Shown in pieces: positions 51,161 through 60,975 of a DNA stretch of 64,000 bases; positions within the stretch are counted from its first letter, which is position 1, and every line of letters starts with the position of its first letter. Origin of the DNA: Akkermansiaceae bacterium (GTDB lineage Bacteria; Verrucomicrobiota; Verrucomicrobiia; Verrucomicrobiales; DEV007); the NCBI GenBank assembly GCA_024233005.1, contig JACKQE010000014.1, positions 92,430-156,429 on the forward strand, written 5' to 3'. Made by a program: the position numbers and the translations under genes. The notes beneath the pieces are model-generated. The model was not told the DNA's origin and did not search any database. It saw only the letters and a program-made list of their open reading frames with translations.

Positions 51161-53422
51161 TCAACTCAGATTATAGGCATCCATGTCCACGGTGACAATC
51201 ACGTCTTCAGGAAAGGTCAGACCACTCAGAACGTGGCGGACGTGGGCCGCAATCTTTCGCGCTTGTTTGGCCCTGAGGGTGACCTGGAAACGGAATTGAT
51301 CGTGGCTTTTGACCAAAGGGGAGGGCAGCGGCTCGGTCAACGAGATTTCCTTCGGAAGATTGGCGGCGAGACGCCGGTGGAGGGTTTTTAAGGAGAATTC
51401 CGCCCGCTCCTGATGGACGCTGCGCACCGTGACCATGGCGAGGTGACAATACGGCGGAAAAATGACGCGTTCCCTGAGATCCAGCTCCTGGTCCGCAAAT
51501 CCTTCGAAATCGTGATGCCGGGAAAACTGGATCGCCGGATGATGGGGCGTGAAGGTCTGCACGACAACAGATCCCTCCAATTCGCCGCGACCGGCACGCC
51601 CCGCCACTTGGGTGAGAAGCTGGAAGGTGCGTTCGCCGGCGCGGAAGTCGGCAATGTTCAAGCCGATGTCCGCGTTCAGCACCCCCACCAGGGTGACATT
51701 GGGAAAGTGCAAGCCCTTGGCAATCATTTGAGTGCCGATCAGAATGTCGATTTTCTTGGCCTTGAAGGCATCGAGAGTTTCCCGGAGCTGGTTCTTCCGG
51801 CGCATCGTGTCGGTATCGACCCGGGCCATCCGGGCCTTCGGAAAGACCTTTCGCATCACTTCCTCGACCCGCTCGGTTCCATACCCTGCCAGAGCAATGG
51901 CTTGGCCCTGGCATTCCGGACATCGCCGGGGTGAAATCTGGGCATAGCCGCAGAGATGGCACACCAACCGGTTGTCTCCCTGGTGGAAGGTCATCGGCAG
52001 GGCACAATGTCGGCAATGCGCGACATAGCCGCATTCGGGGCAGAGCAGGGAGCGGGCAAATCCCCGCCGGTTGAGAAACAGGATGATCTGTTCACCGTTC
52101 GTGAGGCGGCTTTCCATTTCCTGTCGGAGCTTGATGGATAGAATGGCGGGACCGCTTTTTTGGTCGAGCCGTCGGCCTTCCTGCCGCATGTCGAGAATGC
52201 GGATGAGCGGCAGCGTCTGGTTGTCCACCCGCTGTTTCATCGTCAGGAGACGGTATTTGCCGGTCAGAGTGTTCCTCCAGGATTCGAGGGAGGGGGTCGC
52301 GCTGCCGAGAAGCACGGCACATTTCTCCAGATGGGCCCTTACCACGGAGACATCCCGGGCATGGTAACGGGGAGGACTTTCTTGTTTGTAGGAGTGCTCG
52401 TGTTCTTCATCCACGACAATCAGGCCGAGATTCTCCACCGGGGCAAAAATGGCGCTCCGGGCGCCGATGACAATCCGGGCCTGCCGTCGCATGACTTTCC
52501 GCCATTCATCGTGCCGCTCGCCATGACTGAGATGACTGTGGAGGATGGCGACTTGGTCCTGTATGTGAGCAAAGCGCTGTTTGAAACGGTCGGCGGTCTG
52601 CGGGGTCAGGCTGATCTCAGGGACGAGGACGATGGCGCCCTGGCCTCGGTCGAGCACGGTCTGGATCGCTTGCAGGTAGACTTCCGTTTTTCCGCTGCCA
52701 GTCACCCCGTGGAGCAGCATCGGCAGAGGAGCGGTTTCTCCCCCAAAACCGTCCAAGGCCTCGACCACGCCTTCCATCACCACTTTCTGCTCGGCGTTCA
52801 GTTCCAGGGGATGGCTTTGGAGGTAGGTTTCATCGCCATAAGGATCGCGGGCCACGGCCTCGTCCACCACTTCCACCCAGCCTCCTTTGACCAGTCCTTC
52901 CACAGAAGCCCGGTTGATGGCAAGGGTTTCCTCCAGTTGGGTGATCAGGGCTTGGGGAGGTTCGAGTTGAGACAAATGCTCCAGAATGGCCCCCTGCCGG
53001 GGGGCCCGGCGTCCGATTTTTTGGATGTCTTCCTCCCCGGGCTGGCGGAGGAGTTTGACCATTTTGCGAAGTTGTTCTCCCTGCTCGCCCTGCCTGACCG
53101 CCAGTGGCAGCATCGTTCGGAACACGGCTTCCAACGGGGTGATGTAGTATTCCGAGATCCAATCCGCGAGTCGAAGCAGAGGTCCGGTAATGACCGGGTT
53201 GGGGTCTGTCAGATCGACGATCGGCTTGAGCTTCCGTGCCAGGGGATCGTCCTCGTCGAGTGCGTGGACCCGGACAACCGTTCCGAGCGCGGTCTTGTTG
53301 CGCAAGGGAACCCGCACCCGGCATCCGACGAGCACTTGGCCGACCAGTTCGTCCGGGATGGCATAGTCAAAATGCAGATCGGGAGCGCTGTCGATCAGGA
53401 TTTGAGCGGCGGTAACGGGCAT
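51161..53422 (-). CDS. priA: primosomal protein N' (replication restart helicase)
   Basis: 753 residues, normal size. Walker A GVTGSGKTEVYL, DEEHEHSYKQ, zinc Cys pairs (CPECGYVAHCRHC; CHLCGYAQISPRRCPEC), GYGTERVEE, LIGTQMIAKGLHFPNV. Loads the replisome at repaired forks. Its ATG overlaps the stop of the 3-hydroxyacyl-CoA dehydrogenase gene by 1 bp (TGATG). Confidence 0.97.
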   Translation of the reverse strand: MPVTAAQILIDSAPDLHFDYAIPDELVGQVLVGCRVRVPLRNKTALGTVVRVHALDEDDPLARKLKPIVDLTDPNPVITGPLLRLADWISEYYITPLEAVFRTMLPLAVRQGEQGEQLRKMVKLLRQPGEEDIQKIGRRAPRQGAILEHLSQLEPPQALITQLEETLAINRASVEGLVKGGWVEVVDEAVARDPYGDETYLQSHPLELNAEQKVVMEGVVEALDGFGGETAPLPMLLHGVTGSGKTEVYLQAIQTVLDRGQGAIVLVPEISLTPQTADRFKQRFAHIQDQVAILHSHLSHGERHDEWRKVMRRQARIVIGARSAIFAPVENLGLIVVDEEHEHSYKQESPPRYHARDVSVVRAHLEKCAVLLGSATPSLESWRNTLTGKYRLLTMKQRVDNQTLPLIRILDMRQEGRRLDQKSGPAILSIKLRQEMESRLTNGEQIILFLNRRGFARSLLCPECGYVAHCRHCALPMTFHQGDNRLVCHLCGYAQISPRRCPECQGQAIALAGYGTERVEEVMRKVFPKARMARVDTDTMRRKNQLRETLDAFKAKKIDILIGTQMIAKGLHFPNVTLVGVLNADIGLNIADFRAGERTFQLLTQVAGRAGRGELEGSVVVQTFTPHHPAIQFSRHHDFEGFADQELDLRERVIFPPYCHLAMVTVRSVHQERAEFSLKTLHRRLAANLPKEISLTEPLPSPLVKSHDQFRFQVTLRAKQARKIAAHVRHVLSGLTFPEDVIVTVDMDAYNLS

Positions 53423-54375
53423 CAGTCGTCAGATTCCGGACTCTCCTGCCGGAGTTGGAGTTGGCGCCAGACGTGTTCTCGATACCGATTGTCCCAGATC
53501 GCGGCGTCCTCCTCGGCATACTCATAAAAGCCGGCTCCCGTGTCGACACCTCCGGCTTTGGCTTCCATCAGGCGTTGTATCAAAGCAGAAGGTTTGTCGG
53601 AATTGTCCAATGATGGAAAAATGGTCTCCATGGCTTTGCCATACAGGGCAGGGCCGCCGGAAATATCCATCCAACGGAAGGGACCGCACAACGGGGTGAA
53701 AATACCGAGAGTATTGCGGACGGCCCGGTCGATGCTTTCCGGATCGGATATGCCTTCCGCAACCAAATGGAGCGCTTCCCGGTAAAGGGCGTATCCGAGG
53801 CGATTCACCACAAATCCCGGGGCATCCTTTCGGACCAAGCAGGGCTCCTTTCCCAGTTGAAGTCCCAGGGCTTCACCGGCGGCGAAGGTCTCCTCTGAAG
53901 TCATTTCGCCCCGGATGATCTCAAGGAATGGCACGGCATAAGCGGGTTGGCAGAAATGCATCCCCAGAACGCGCTCTGGATGGTTCAGTCCCGTCTGCAG
54001 CTGGGTGATCGGCAAAGAAGACGTGTTCGATCCGATGGGAACCCGAGGGCCCACCGCAGACTCAATCTCGCGCAGTACGTCGGCTTTGACCGAGGCATCC
54101 TCAAAGACCGATTCGATGACAAATTCGCAGGGAGCCAGCGCCGGGCATAAGGGGGCGATGGTCAGGCGTTGTTCCCAGCCTGCAAAGCGCGCCGGGTCCC
54201 ACCGGAGATGCTGCTCCAGTTGTTCGAGGCCCCGGGTCACTTGAGCGGAGAGGCCTGACCGGCGGGCCTCTCCGGAGTCCACCGCGACGACCCGAAGCCC
54301 GTGGGCGAGGGCGAGGGTGACCATGTCGGCTCCCATGCGTCCTGCTCCCACGATCCCGATGCACTGGAAACTCAT
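53422..54375 (-). CDS. 3-hydroxyacyl-CoA dehydrogenase family protein
   Basis: 317 residues. Rossmann motif GIVGAGRMGADMV, SNTSSLPITQL, PERVLGMHFCQP, PGFVVNRLGYALYREAL, and the C-terminal FRWMDISGGPALYGKA. Family NAD-dependent oxidation of 3-hydroxyacyl-CoA or a related 3-hydroxybutyryl-CoA. No other beta-oxidation gene is near. Coupled to priA by overlap. Confidence 0.9.
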   Translation of the reverse strand: MSFQCIGIVGAGRMGADMVTLALAHGLRVVAVDSGEARRSGLSAQVTRGLEQLEQHLRWDPARFAGWEQRLTIAPLCPALAPCEFVIESVFEDASVKADVLREIESAVGPRVPIGSNTSSLPITQLQTGLNHPERVLGMHFCQPAYAVPFLEIIRGEMTSEETFAAGEALGLQLGKEPCLVRKDAPGFVVNRLGYALYREALHLVAEGISDPESIDRAVRNTLGIFTPLCGPFRWMDISGGPALYGKAMETIFPSLDNSDKPSALIQRLMEAKAGGVDTGAGFYEYAEEDAAIWDNRYREHVWRQLQLRQESPESDD

Positions 54376-54431
54376 GGCTGCAATGAGCGCGTGGCAGGGG
54401 AAAGGTCAAGTCGTTCTGCTTCAAACCTGGT

Positions 54432-55418
54432 TCACACAATCCAGGTTTCCCCTGGCCCCAGATCGACGTCCTTCAGGGTGACAATCTTTTTCACGGGATC
54501 ATATTCGACCCGCCCCTGGCGCCGCGCTTCCGAGGTGATCAGGAGCTTGATATCGTCGTCTTTGTATTCGTAATGCAGCCACTGGCGGAAAGGGCGCTGG
54601 TCCACTCGGGAACGCTCTCCCAAGCCTGCCTGAACAGCCCGGGCGTAAAAATCCTCTTCCTCATCCGGAGCCATGGCGCGGGCCACGGATCGCAGATCGG
54701 CCTCTCCATGGCTGTCCAGGATTTGACCGCAGATTTCCTGACGAAGATCTTCCCGCCGGGAAATGGGGAGGCTCCTCTCGTCCATCCACTCATCGCAGAC
54801 CTCCTGCAGGGTGCGGGTCATGGCGGCACATTCTCTTTGCTGATCGAGCCCGAGGAATTCCAAAAAGTAATCCGACACTTCCTTCCTTCCGGCGATCACC
54901 TGCACCGGGTTCGAGCCCTCGTCCTTCCAAACATCGATGCGGATGCGGGTGGCCAAATCCAAATGATCCATTTCCAACCGGGGAACACTTGTCAGGGAGA
55001 GCGTTTCCGCATCAATGGCATGGGCTCCACGCTGGGTCAGCATGCAGGCCAGGAGGGTTTCTCCCCGTCCGGGATCTTCGGGGGTGGGCAAATCGTGTGA
55101 AATCACCAGGAAGCCCCCGGTGGCGGCCTGGGTTTTGCTCATTTTCATTTTGAGCAGGGTGGCGGCCCGTTGGCTGAACTCCGTGAACGTGATCTTTCGT
55201 TCCAGATAATCCGAAAGATATTGAGGAAACGGGAACAGGTCGCGGTTTTTGGCGAACGTGCCGAAAAGCCGTCCGGTCCGCTCCTTTTCAAACAGTTTGC
55301 CCACGTCCTTGAGGAATCCGCGTTCCCGGTCTCCCGAGGGGAGGGGTTCCTCGCGGAAGCGGGCGGTGACTTCCTGAGAATGCTTCGGTTTGGTGAGTTC
55401 GTGAATGATGAGAGGCAT
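54432..55418 (-). CDS. yejK: nucleoid-associated protein NdpA/YejK family
   Basis: 328 residues. Belongs to the 37-kDa nucleoid-associated family (PF04245): MPLIIHELTKPKHSQEV, LFGTFAKNRDLFPFPQYL, AATGGFLVISHD, RLEMDHLDLATRIRIDVW, SDYFLEFLGLDQ and the C-terminal strand KKIVTLKDVDLG. Probably binds DNA. It is 18 bp after the amidohydrolase gene on the same strand. Confidence 0.88.
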   Translation of the reverse strand: MPLIIHELTKPKHSQEVTARFREEPLPSGDRERGFLKDVGKLFEKERTGRLFGTFAKNRDLFPFPQYLSDYLERKITFTEFSQRAATLLKMKMSKTQAATGGFLVISHDLPTPEDPGRGETLLACMLTQRGAHAIDAETLSLTSVPRLEMDHLDLATRIRIDVWKDEGSNPVQVIAGRKEVSDYFLEFLGLDQQRECAAMTRTLQEVCDEWMDERSLPISRREDLRQEICGQILDSHGEADLRSVARAMAPDEEEDFYARAVQAGLGERSRVDQRPFRQWLHYEYKDDDIKLLITSEARRQGRVEYDPVKKIVTLKDVDLGPGETWIV

Positions 55419-55436
55419 GTTCGACAGAGCAGGGAT

Positions 55437-56294
55437 TCAGGCAGGTTCCAATCCCAACAGGGAGAGGGTGGGGCGGTGAATGAGGCGTTCGATTGCCGCA
55501 GGATTCAAAAGGCCCGATTCAGAGGCTGCGAACCGCGCCCCCAGAGTCAGCAGATCACGAACGGTGGCGGCAGCGGTGGTGAAGGGGTAGTCGGTTCCGA
55601 ACAGAACCTTGTCCCAGACTCCGTATTCCTGAACCAGCATCAGACTGTGGTAGAGCTGGTGGGGCCGGTAGTGCAGGGCGCTGAGATCTGCAAATACATT
55701 CGGGTGTTTGCGGATGACCGCGATGCATTCCCCCTCATACGGATGCCCGAGGTGCGCCATAATGATCTTGACCTGGGGAAACCGGATCGCCACCGGATCG
55801 AGATGGCGGGGCAGGGTGCATTCCAGCGGGGCCACGGAAATGAAGGTGGTCCCAGTGTGCAACAATACTGGAAGGGAATGTTCCGAGGCATACTCCCAAA
55901 GAGGATCGAGAGCAGGAGCGTCCGGGCGGAAGCCGGCATACATCGGTAGCAGCTTGATCCCCCGGAGACCGAGTTCCAGATGCCCGGCTTTCAGTTCGGA
56001 TTCCCAGCCGGGCTGGGTGGGATCAACCGACAAAAAGCCGACGAGGCGGGAGGGATCCTGGGCCACATAATTCGCGACATACCGGTCATCGACCCAAATG
56101 CCGCTCAGGGATGCTTTGCCTCCGAATACGATGGCCCGGAAATCTTCTCCTTCCGGAAAGGACGCCGCGTAGTCTTCGTAGCGAACCGTGAGATCCACTT
56201 CAACGCCCGCGCGGGCCCGGCGGGCTTCCTCCCGGAAACGGGAGCCAAAATGCGTGGGGTACTCCCACGCGTGAGTGTGAACATCGACGATCAT
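55437..56294 (-). CDS. amidohydrolase-family metal-dependent hydrolase
   Basis: 285 residues. Motifs VDVHTHAWEYPTH (metal HxH), GIKLLPMYAGFRP, VLLHTGTTF, IIMAHLGHP and FGTDYPFTT (late Asp). PF04909-type fold. No signal peptide; cytoplasmic. The substrate is unknown. Divergent from the second amidohydrolase. Confidence 0.88.
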   Translation of the reverse strand: MIVDVHTHAWEYPTHFGSRFREEARRARAGVEVDLTVRYEDYAASFPEGEDFRAIVFGGKASLSGIWVDDRYVANYVAQDPSRLVGFLSVDPTQPGWESELKAGHLELGLRGIKLLPMYAGFRPDAPALDPLWEYASEHSLPVLLHTGTTFISVAPLECTLPRHLDPVAIRFPQVKIIMAHLGHPYEGECIAVIRKHPNVFADLSALHYRPHQLYHSLMLVQEYGVWDKVLFGTDYPFTTAAATVRDLLTLGARFAASESGLLNPAAIERLIHRPTLSLLGLEPA

Positions 56295-56424
56295 CAGGTG
56301 GGAATGGTGGCGTGGGGAATCCGTTGGGTCAAGTCAAGCTCCGAGCAATCAAGGGATGAATTTCGAATGGCTTAGGCTGGCAATGTTTGGAAATCTGGTG
56401 GCATGGTGTAACATGGCTGTCTTT

Positions 56425-57405
56425 ATGAAGCGACGAAGCTTTCTTCAATCCTCCTCCCGGGCCATGATCGCTGCTGCTGCCGTTCCTCACCTTTCCTCCG
56501 GAGCCGAATCCCTTCGCAAGATCGTTGATACCCACCAGCATCTCTGGGATCCGGACCGCATCAATCCTCCCTGGCTACAAACGGCGCCGGAAATCATCCG
56601 GAGCCGCCATCACCTGAGAGAATACCAAGCGGCGACGGCCGGTTATGACGTTTCCGCCGTCTACATGGAGATTGATGTGGCTCCAGCAGACCTCGACCGG
56701 GAAGCCGCCGAAGTCATTGCATTGTGCCGTGATCCCTCAATTCCCACTCTGGCGGCAACCATTGGTGGTCGACCGGATGCGGCGGATTTTCCCGCCTACG
56801 TGGAGAGGCATTCGGCAAGCGGTTTTGTGAGGGGGGTTAGGCAGGTGCTGCACGGTCCGTTGACACCGGCGGGACATTGTCTCCGCCCGGAATTCATCAA
56901 GGGAGTCCGGTATTTGGGCGGCAAGGGGCTTCACTTCGATCTGTGTCTCCGCCCAGGAGAATTGCAGGATGGGGCCAAACTAGCCTCCGAATGCCCCGAG
57001 ACCCGGTTTGTGGTCGATCACTGCGGCAATGCCGATGTGAAGGCGTTCCACCCTGCTCTGGAGATCGGCGAAACGCCGGAACACTCCGTGGATCGTTGGA
57101 AATCAGGGATCGATGCTCTGGCGGGAAAGGCCAATACGATCTGCAAGATTTCAGGGATCATTGCCCGATTACCCGAAAAAGCGGCTCCGGGATTGCTCGC
57201 TCCCATCGTGAACCATTGTTTGGACGCCTTTGGTCCGGAGCGGGTCGTGTTCGGGGGCGATTGGCCGGTCTGTCTGCTGGGAGGCACCTGGCGGCAATGG
57301 GTGGAAGGGCTTGCTGAGATCATTCAAACCCGTCCTGAGTCCGAAAGGGAGGCCCTCTGGAGGGGGAATGCCCTGAAATTCTACAAATTGCCAAGTGCTC
57401 CGTGA
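56425..57405 (+). CDS. amidohydrolase with Tat-like leader
   Basis: 326 residues from ATG 56425 (ATG 56413 also possible). MKRRSFLQSSSRAMIAAAAVPHL is a Tat-like leader. Metal motif DTHQHLWDPDR, VDHCGNADV, FGGDWPVCLLGG. Resembles lactonase/amidohydrolase 2 (L-rhamnono- or L-fucono-lactonase class). Its TGA overlaps the GTG of the permease gene, so it and the two permeases form a coupled unit. Confidence 0.85.
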   Translation: MKRRSFLQSSSRAMIAAAAVPHLSSGAESLRKIVDTHQHLWDPDRINPPWLQTAPEIIRSRHHLREYQAATAGYDVSAVYMEIDVAPADLDREAAEVIALCRDPSIPTLAATIGGRPDAADFPAYVERHSASGFVRGVRQVLHGPLTPAGHCLRPEFIKGVRYLGGKGLHFDLCLRPGELQDGAKLASECPETRFVVDHCGNADVKAFHPALEIGETPEHSVDRWKSGIDALAGKANTICKISGIIARLPEKAAPGLLAPIVNHCLDAFGPERVVFGGDWPVCLLGGTWRQWVEGLAEIIQTRPESEREALWRGNALKFYKLPSAP

Positions 57406-58304
57406 AAGGAGGATCCCCAAGAAAGCTGACTTCTGGACGGAAGTGGGAATGGCTCCTGTCGGGACCTTCCTTCAGTTGGTTGGTCGTTTTTTTCGCGATT
57501 CCGACAGCTCTGATCGTCCTGCTTTCTTTCAAAGCCCGGTCCTTGGAAGACGGGTTTGCGCCGGGGTATGATTTCGAAGCCTGGCGGCGGCTCTGGGACG
57601 GCGGCATATTGGGTATGCTCGGGCACACACTCTGGTTGTCGCTGGCCACCACTCTCATTTGCGTGATCTGGAGTCTGCCCGTCGCCTGGTTTTTGGCCAA
57701 AGCCGCGCCGCGGTGGAGGAGTGTGGTGCTCTGGCTCATCATGGTTCCATTTTGGACAAATTTCCTGATCCGGGTCTTTGCCTGGAAATCCGTGGCTCAT
57801 CCGTCCGGCCCCCTGATGGCCTTCCTCTATTGGACCAAGCTGATGCCAGAAGAATCGCTGCTCCTCTACAATTCAGGAGCGGTTCTTCTTGTTTTGGTCT
57901 ACGCCCATCTGCCGTTTGCCATTCTCCCCCTGTTTGCCGCAGTTGATCGCTTCGATTTTGGTTTGCTGGATGCCGCACGGGATTTGGGAGCTGGCCCCGC
58001 GTCCGCCTTTTTCCGGATTTTTCTTCCGGGGATCAGGCAGGGGATGCTATCGGCGGCAGCGTTGGTCTTTATTCCGGCATTGGGAGCCTACCTCATTCCT
58101 GACCTCGTCGGGGGAAGCGACGGGCAAATGTTGGGAAATTTGATAGCTCGCCGGGTGGGAGCGGATCGTGACTGGCCCCAGGCCGCCGCCATGGCCACCC
58201 TCCTGGTGATGGCTTCGCTGCTGCCTTTGGTAGCCGTTTGGCAGTGGAAACGACCCCGCAAAAGTACCGCTCCCGATCCTGCCCTTGCTCCCGACCACGC
58301 ATGA
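57402..58304 (+). CDS. potB: ABC transporter permease, PotB-like
   Basis: 300 residues from GTG 57402, overlapping the amidohydrolase TGA. Six membrane helices with GILGMLGHTLWLSLATTLICV, FWTNFLIRVFAWK and the EAA-type loop DAARDLGAGPASAFFRIFLPG, as in spermidine/putrescine permease PotB. No ATP-binding (PotA) or periplasmic binding (PotD) gene is adjacent. Confidence 0.85.
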   Translation: MKGGSPRKLTSGRKWEWLLSGPSFSWLVVFFAIPTALIVLLSFKARSLEDGFAPGYDFEAWRRLWDGGILGMLGHTLWLSLATTLICVIWSLPVAWFLAKAAPRWRSVVLWLIMVPFWTNFLIRVFAWKSVAHPSGPLMAFLYWTKLMPEESLLLYNSGAVLLVLVYAHLPFAILPLFAAVDRFDFGLLDAARDLGAGPASAFFRIFLPGIRQGMLSAAALVFIPALGAYLIPDLVGGSDGQMLGNLIARRVGADRDWPQAAAMATLLVMASLLPLVAVWQWKRPRKSTAPDPALAPDHA

Positions 58305-59107
58305 AGCCCTCTCGATGGCCGTTAATCTTCACGGTGTTGGCGCTGGTGTTCCTTCATCTGCCCATCGTTTTTTTGGTCATCAATTCGTTCAATACCTCAA
58401 AATACAGCGCCAGTTGGGAAGGATTCACCTGGCATTGGTATGAGCGTCTTTTCCACCGGCAAAACCGGGATCTTTGGGAGGCGCTCCGGCGGTCCTTGAT
58501 CATTGCCACACTTTCCAGCGTTGCCTCCATGATTCTCGGAACTTTTGCGGCCTGCGCGCTGCACGTCTTCCGCAGCCGGTTGCAAAAAATTCATTTCGCA
58601 CTGGTCTACCTGCCGATTGTGGTGCCGGACATTCTGATGGGCATCAGTCTGGCCCTGCCTTTCGCGCTGGTGAAATTTCCTTCCGGCATGCCGGCCATTG
58701 TCGTGGCCCATACCACGTTCTGTCTCAGTTTTGTCGCCTTGGTGGTCTTGGCACGCCTCCAGGATTTTGACCGGAATCTCATCGATGCCGCTCGAGATTT
58801 GGGCGCTGGTTGGTTGCGCACGGTCCTGTCTGTGGTGGTTCCCATTCTGGCCCCCGGTATTCTGGCGGGGGGCCTGCTGGCTTTCACACTCTCCCTGGAC
58901 GACTATGTCATCACTTTTTTCGTTAAAGGTGTCGGTGGAGATACCCTGCCATTGCGGATTTACAGCATGATGAAACACACCCGGGAAATGCCCGTGATCA
59001 ACGCGCTTTCCACCTTGCTGCTCGTGGTGACCCTGGCGTTAACGACCTTCGCTTATTGGTTGTCCAAACCCACCGCCCTTCAGGAAGACGGCAGGATCAA
59101 AGCTTGA
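58301..59107 (+). CDS. potC: ABC transporter permease, PotC-like
   Basis: 268 residues from ATG 58301, overlapping the potB stop as ATGA. Helices VLALVFLHLPIVFLVINSF, VYLPIVVPDILMGISLALPF, VAHTTFCLSFVALVVLARL and the EAA-like loop DAARDLGAGWLRTVLSVVVPIL, then FTLSLDDYVITFFV. Forms the second half of the polyamine-type permease. The energising ATPase and binding protein must be encoded elsewhere. Confidence 0.88.
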   Translation: MKPSRWPLIFTVLALVFLHLPIVFLVINSFNTSKYSASWEGFTWHWYERLFHRQNRDLWEALRRSLIIATLSSVASMILGTFAACALHVFRSRLQKIHFALVYLPIVVPDILMGISLALPFALVKFPSGMPAIVVAHTTFCLSFVALVVLARLQDFDRNLIDAARDLGAGWLRTVLSVVVPILAPGILAGGLLAFTLSLDDYVITFFVKGVGGDTLPLRIYSMMKHTREMPVINALSTLLLVVTLALTTFAYWLSKPTALQEDGRIKA

Positions 59108-59131
59108 TCGCGGCCATTGGCCCACTATGGT
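59104..59131 (+). promoter_or_regulatory. candidate promoter of aroE
   Basis: -35 TTGATC (59104-59109), 16-bp spacer, -10 TATGGT (59126-59131). The ATG at 59140 starts 8 nt after it, leaving a leader of about one base. The -35 box overlaps the potC stop codon. Confidence 0.45.
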
Positions 59132-59139
59132 CTCATCCC

Positions 59140-60012
59140 ATGGCGAAAGAATTGAATTTCAAACAGGAACTGGTTGGCTGCTTTGGTTTCCCCGTTGCGG
59201 AGAATCCCACCCAAGCCATGATCGAACCCGCTTTCCGTGACATGGCGCTGGATTGGCGCTACCTCACCCTGGAAGTCAGGCCGGAAGCACTTGGAGCTGC
59301 GGTGGCGGGCGCCAGAGCATTTGGATTCAGGGGCTTCAATTGCACCATTCCCCACAAAGTGGCGGTGATCCAGCATTTGGACGGTCTCGGGGAGAGCGCC
59401 GCCCTGATGGGGGCGGTCAATTGCGTGGTCAATCGGGAGGGGAGATTCATCGGGGAAAACACCGATGGGAAAGGGTTTGTCGCCTCCTTCCGGGAGATGG
59501 ATGATCCGGCCGGGAAATCCATGGTATTGCTGGGCGCGGGAGGGGCCGCCCGAGCCATCGCTGTCGAAATGGCCTTGGCTGGGGTCCGACAGATCACTCT
59601 CGTCAACCGCAGCGAAGCCCGAGGGCGCGATCTGGAGACGCTGCTTAAAGGCAAGGTCTGCGAGGCCACGGGAGGGGGGCTCCAGGTGGACTTCGTCCCT
59701 TGGAGCGGAGATTTTCAGATTCCCCAAGGGACAGATATCGTGGTCAATTCCACCTCCATTGGACTGTTCCCCGATGTGGATGCCAGAGTGGCTTTGGATC
59801 TGGACACCCTTCAGCCAGGAATGGTTGTGGCGGATGTCATTCCGAATCCTCCACTGACCCATTTGGTTCGGGACGCCCGGGAACGCGGGTGCAAAGTCAT
59901 CGATGGTTTGGGCATGCTGGTTTCCCAGGGAGTGATTGGTATCGAGTACTGGACCGGTCGGAGTCCCGATCCCTCTGTCATGCGACGGGGATTGGAAGAG
60001 GTGTTCGGTTGA
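59140..60012 (+). CDS. aroE: shikimate dehydrogenase
   Basis: 290 residues from ATG 59140. Marks: LVGCFGFPVAENPTQAM (shikimate binding), GFNCTIPHKVAV with the catalytic Lys, GENTDGKGFV with the Asp, LLGAGGAARAI (NADP loop), VNSTSIGL, DVIPNPPLT and GLGMLVSQG. Catalyses dehydroshikimate reduction. Convergent with the lipoprotein gene. Confidence 0.97.
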   Translation: MAKELNFKQELVGCFGFPVAENPTQAMIEPAFRDMALDWRYLTLEVRPEALGAAVAGARAFGFRGFNCTIPHKVAVIQHLDGLGESAALMGAVNCVVNREGRFIGENTDGKGFVASFREMDDPAGKSMVLLGAGGAARAIAVEMALAGVRQITLVNRSEARGRDLETLLKGKVCEATGGGLQVDFVPWSGDFQIPQGTDIVVNSTSIGLFPDVDARVALDLDTLQPGMVVADVIPNPPLTHLVRDARERGCKVIDGLGMLVSQGVIGIEYWTGRSPDPSVMRRGLEEVFG

Positions 60013-60072
60013 GAGGTGATCCTGCCCTGGATCAGATTGCTGAAGGGACGGGACTCGGCAGAATTCCCGTAT

Positions 60073-60774
60073 TCAGGAGGAAAACTTTCCGCCCGTCCTT
60101 TCAGCCAAAGTTGCCAGGAGTTGTTTTCGGAGATTCTGGAGCAAGTTTGCTCTGGCCAAATCACGCATTTCAACCGGGCGTTTCGCTGACACGTCCGGGA
60201 GATGATCCATGTTTTCGTCCGACAAGGCAGTGACTTCAAATGAGCGAATGTTCGCCTTCTTTCGGCGGTCAAACACCTGAACGTCAACCAAGGCCCCGCC
60301 ACGTCGGTAGTGCCTATCTTCACCAAACTGGGGGGATTCATAGCGCAGGATCCGGTAGCCGACCAAATAGCGGACCGACACGACGGAAATCAGTTCCTCT
60401 TCAAAATCCACGTCGGATTCGCCTGCCTGATTCGTCAACTGGAACACCCTTTTGACAGCGGAGGAGAAATGCAGATCGGGGAGATTTTCTTCGGTGATCG
60501 GCCCGTTGGGGTCGTCCAGTTCCTGCCAACTTAATATCAGCGTGTTTCCGGACAAGTCTGCGGATTTGAAGACAGGCAACGGATCCAATGGCAGGAGAGG
60601 TTTTGCTTTTTGGATGGGATCCAAAGCCTGCTGTTTTAAATGCTGCATGTCCGCTCTCAGGACGCTCAATCCTGCCCGGTGACGGGAAGTCACTTCTTTG
60701 AACGATTCACGGCATGATGTCAGGCCAGAAAGGAGGACACTGCACAAGATGCCAAAAACAGCGCCGTTTTTCAT
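60073..60774 (-). CDS. putative lipoprotein, unknown
   Basis: 233 residues from ATG 60774. Lipobox LTSC at residues 18-21 after VFGILCSVLLSG. The mature part carries charged helices and strands (LHFSSAVKRVFQLTNQAGES; VSVRYLVGYRILRYESPQFG; ALVDVQVFDRRKKA). Periplasmic and membrane-attached; family not recognised. Convergent with aroE. Confidence 0.75.
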   Translation of the reverse strand: MKNGAVFGILCSVLLSGLTSCRESFKEVTSRHRAGLSVLRADMQHLKQQALDPIQKAKPLLPLDPLPVFKSADLSGNTLILSWQELDDPNGPITEENLPDLHFSSAVKRVFQLTNQAGESDVDFEEELISVVSVRYLVGYRILRYESPQFGEDRHYRRGGALVDVQVFDRRKKANIRSFEVTALSDENMDHLPDVSAKRPVEMRDLARANLLQNLRKQLLATLAERTGGKFSS

Positions 60775-60975
60775 GGATGGAATCAGGAGGGCGGTGCGCC
60801 TCTCCTCTACGATTCGATGAATACCAGCAAGAACAACCCCTATTTCGAAGGTTCGAAGGGATGGATTCGAAAATGATAGATGGTCCGGCCGGTTCTCGGC
60901 CAGTTTATGGCGCATTTCTCTATTCGCAGGCTGGTCCGCAAGTCAGGACATCGGGGGGGGCGCGGAACGCCGGAG

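Noticed and set aside
52160..53527. 455-codon plus-strand frame
   Set aside because: Mirror of priA; no start signal or motif.
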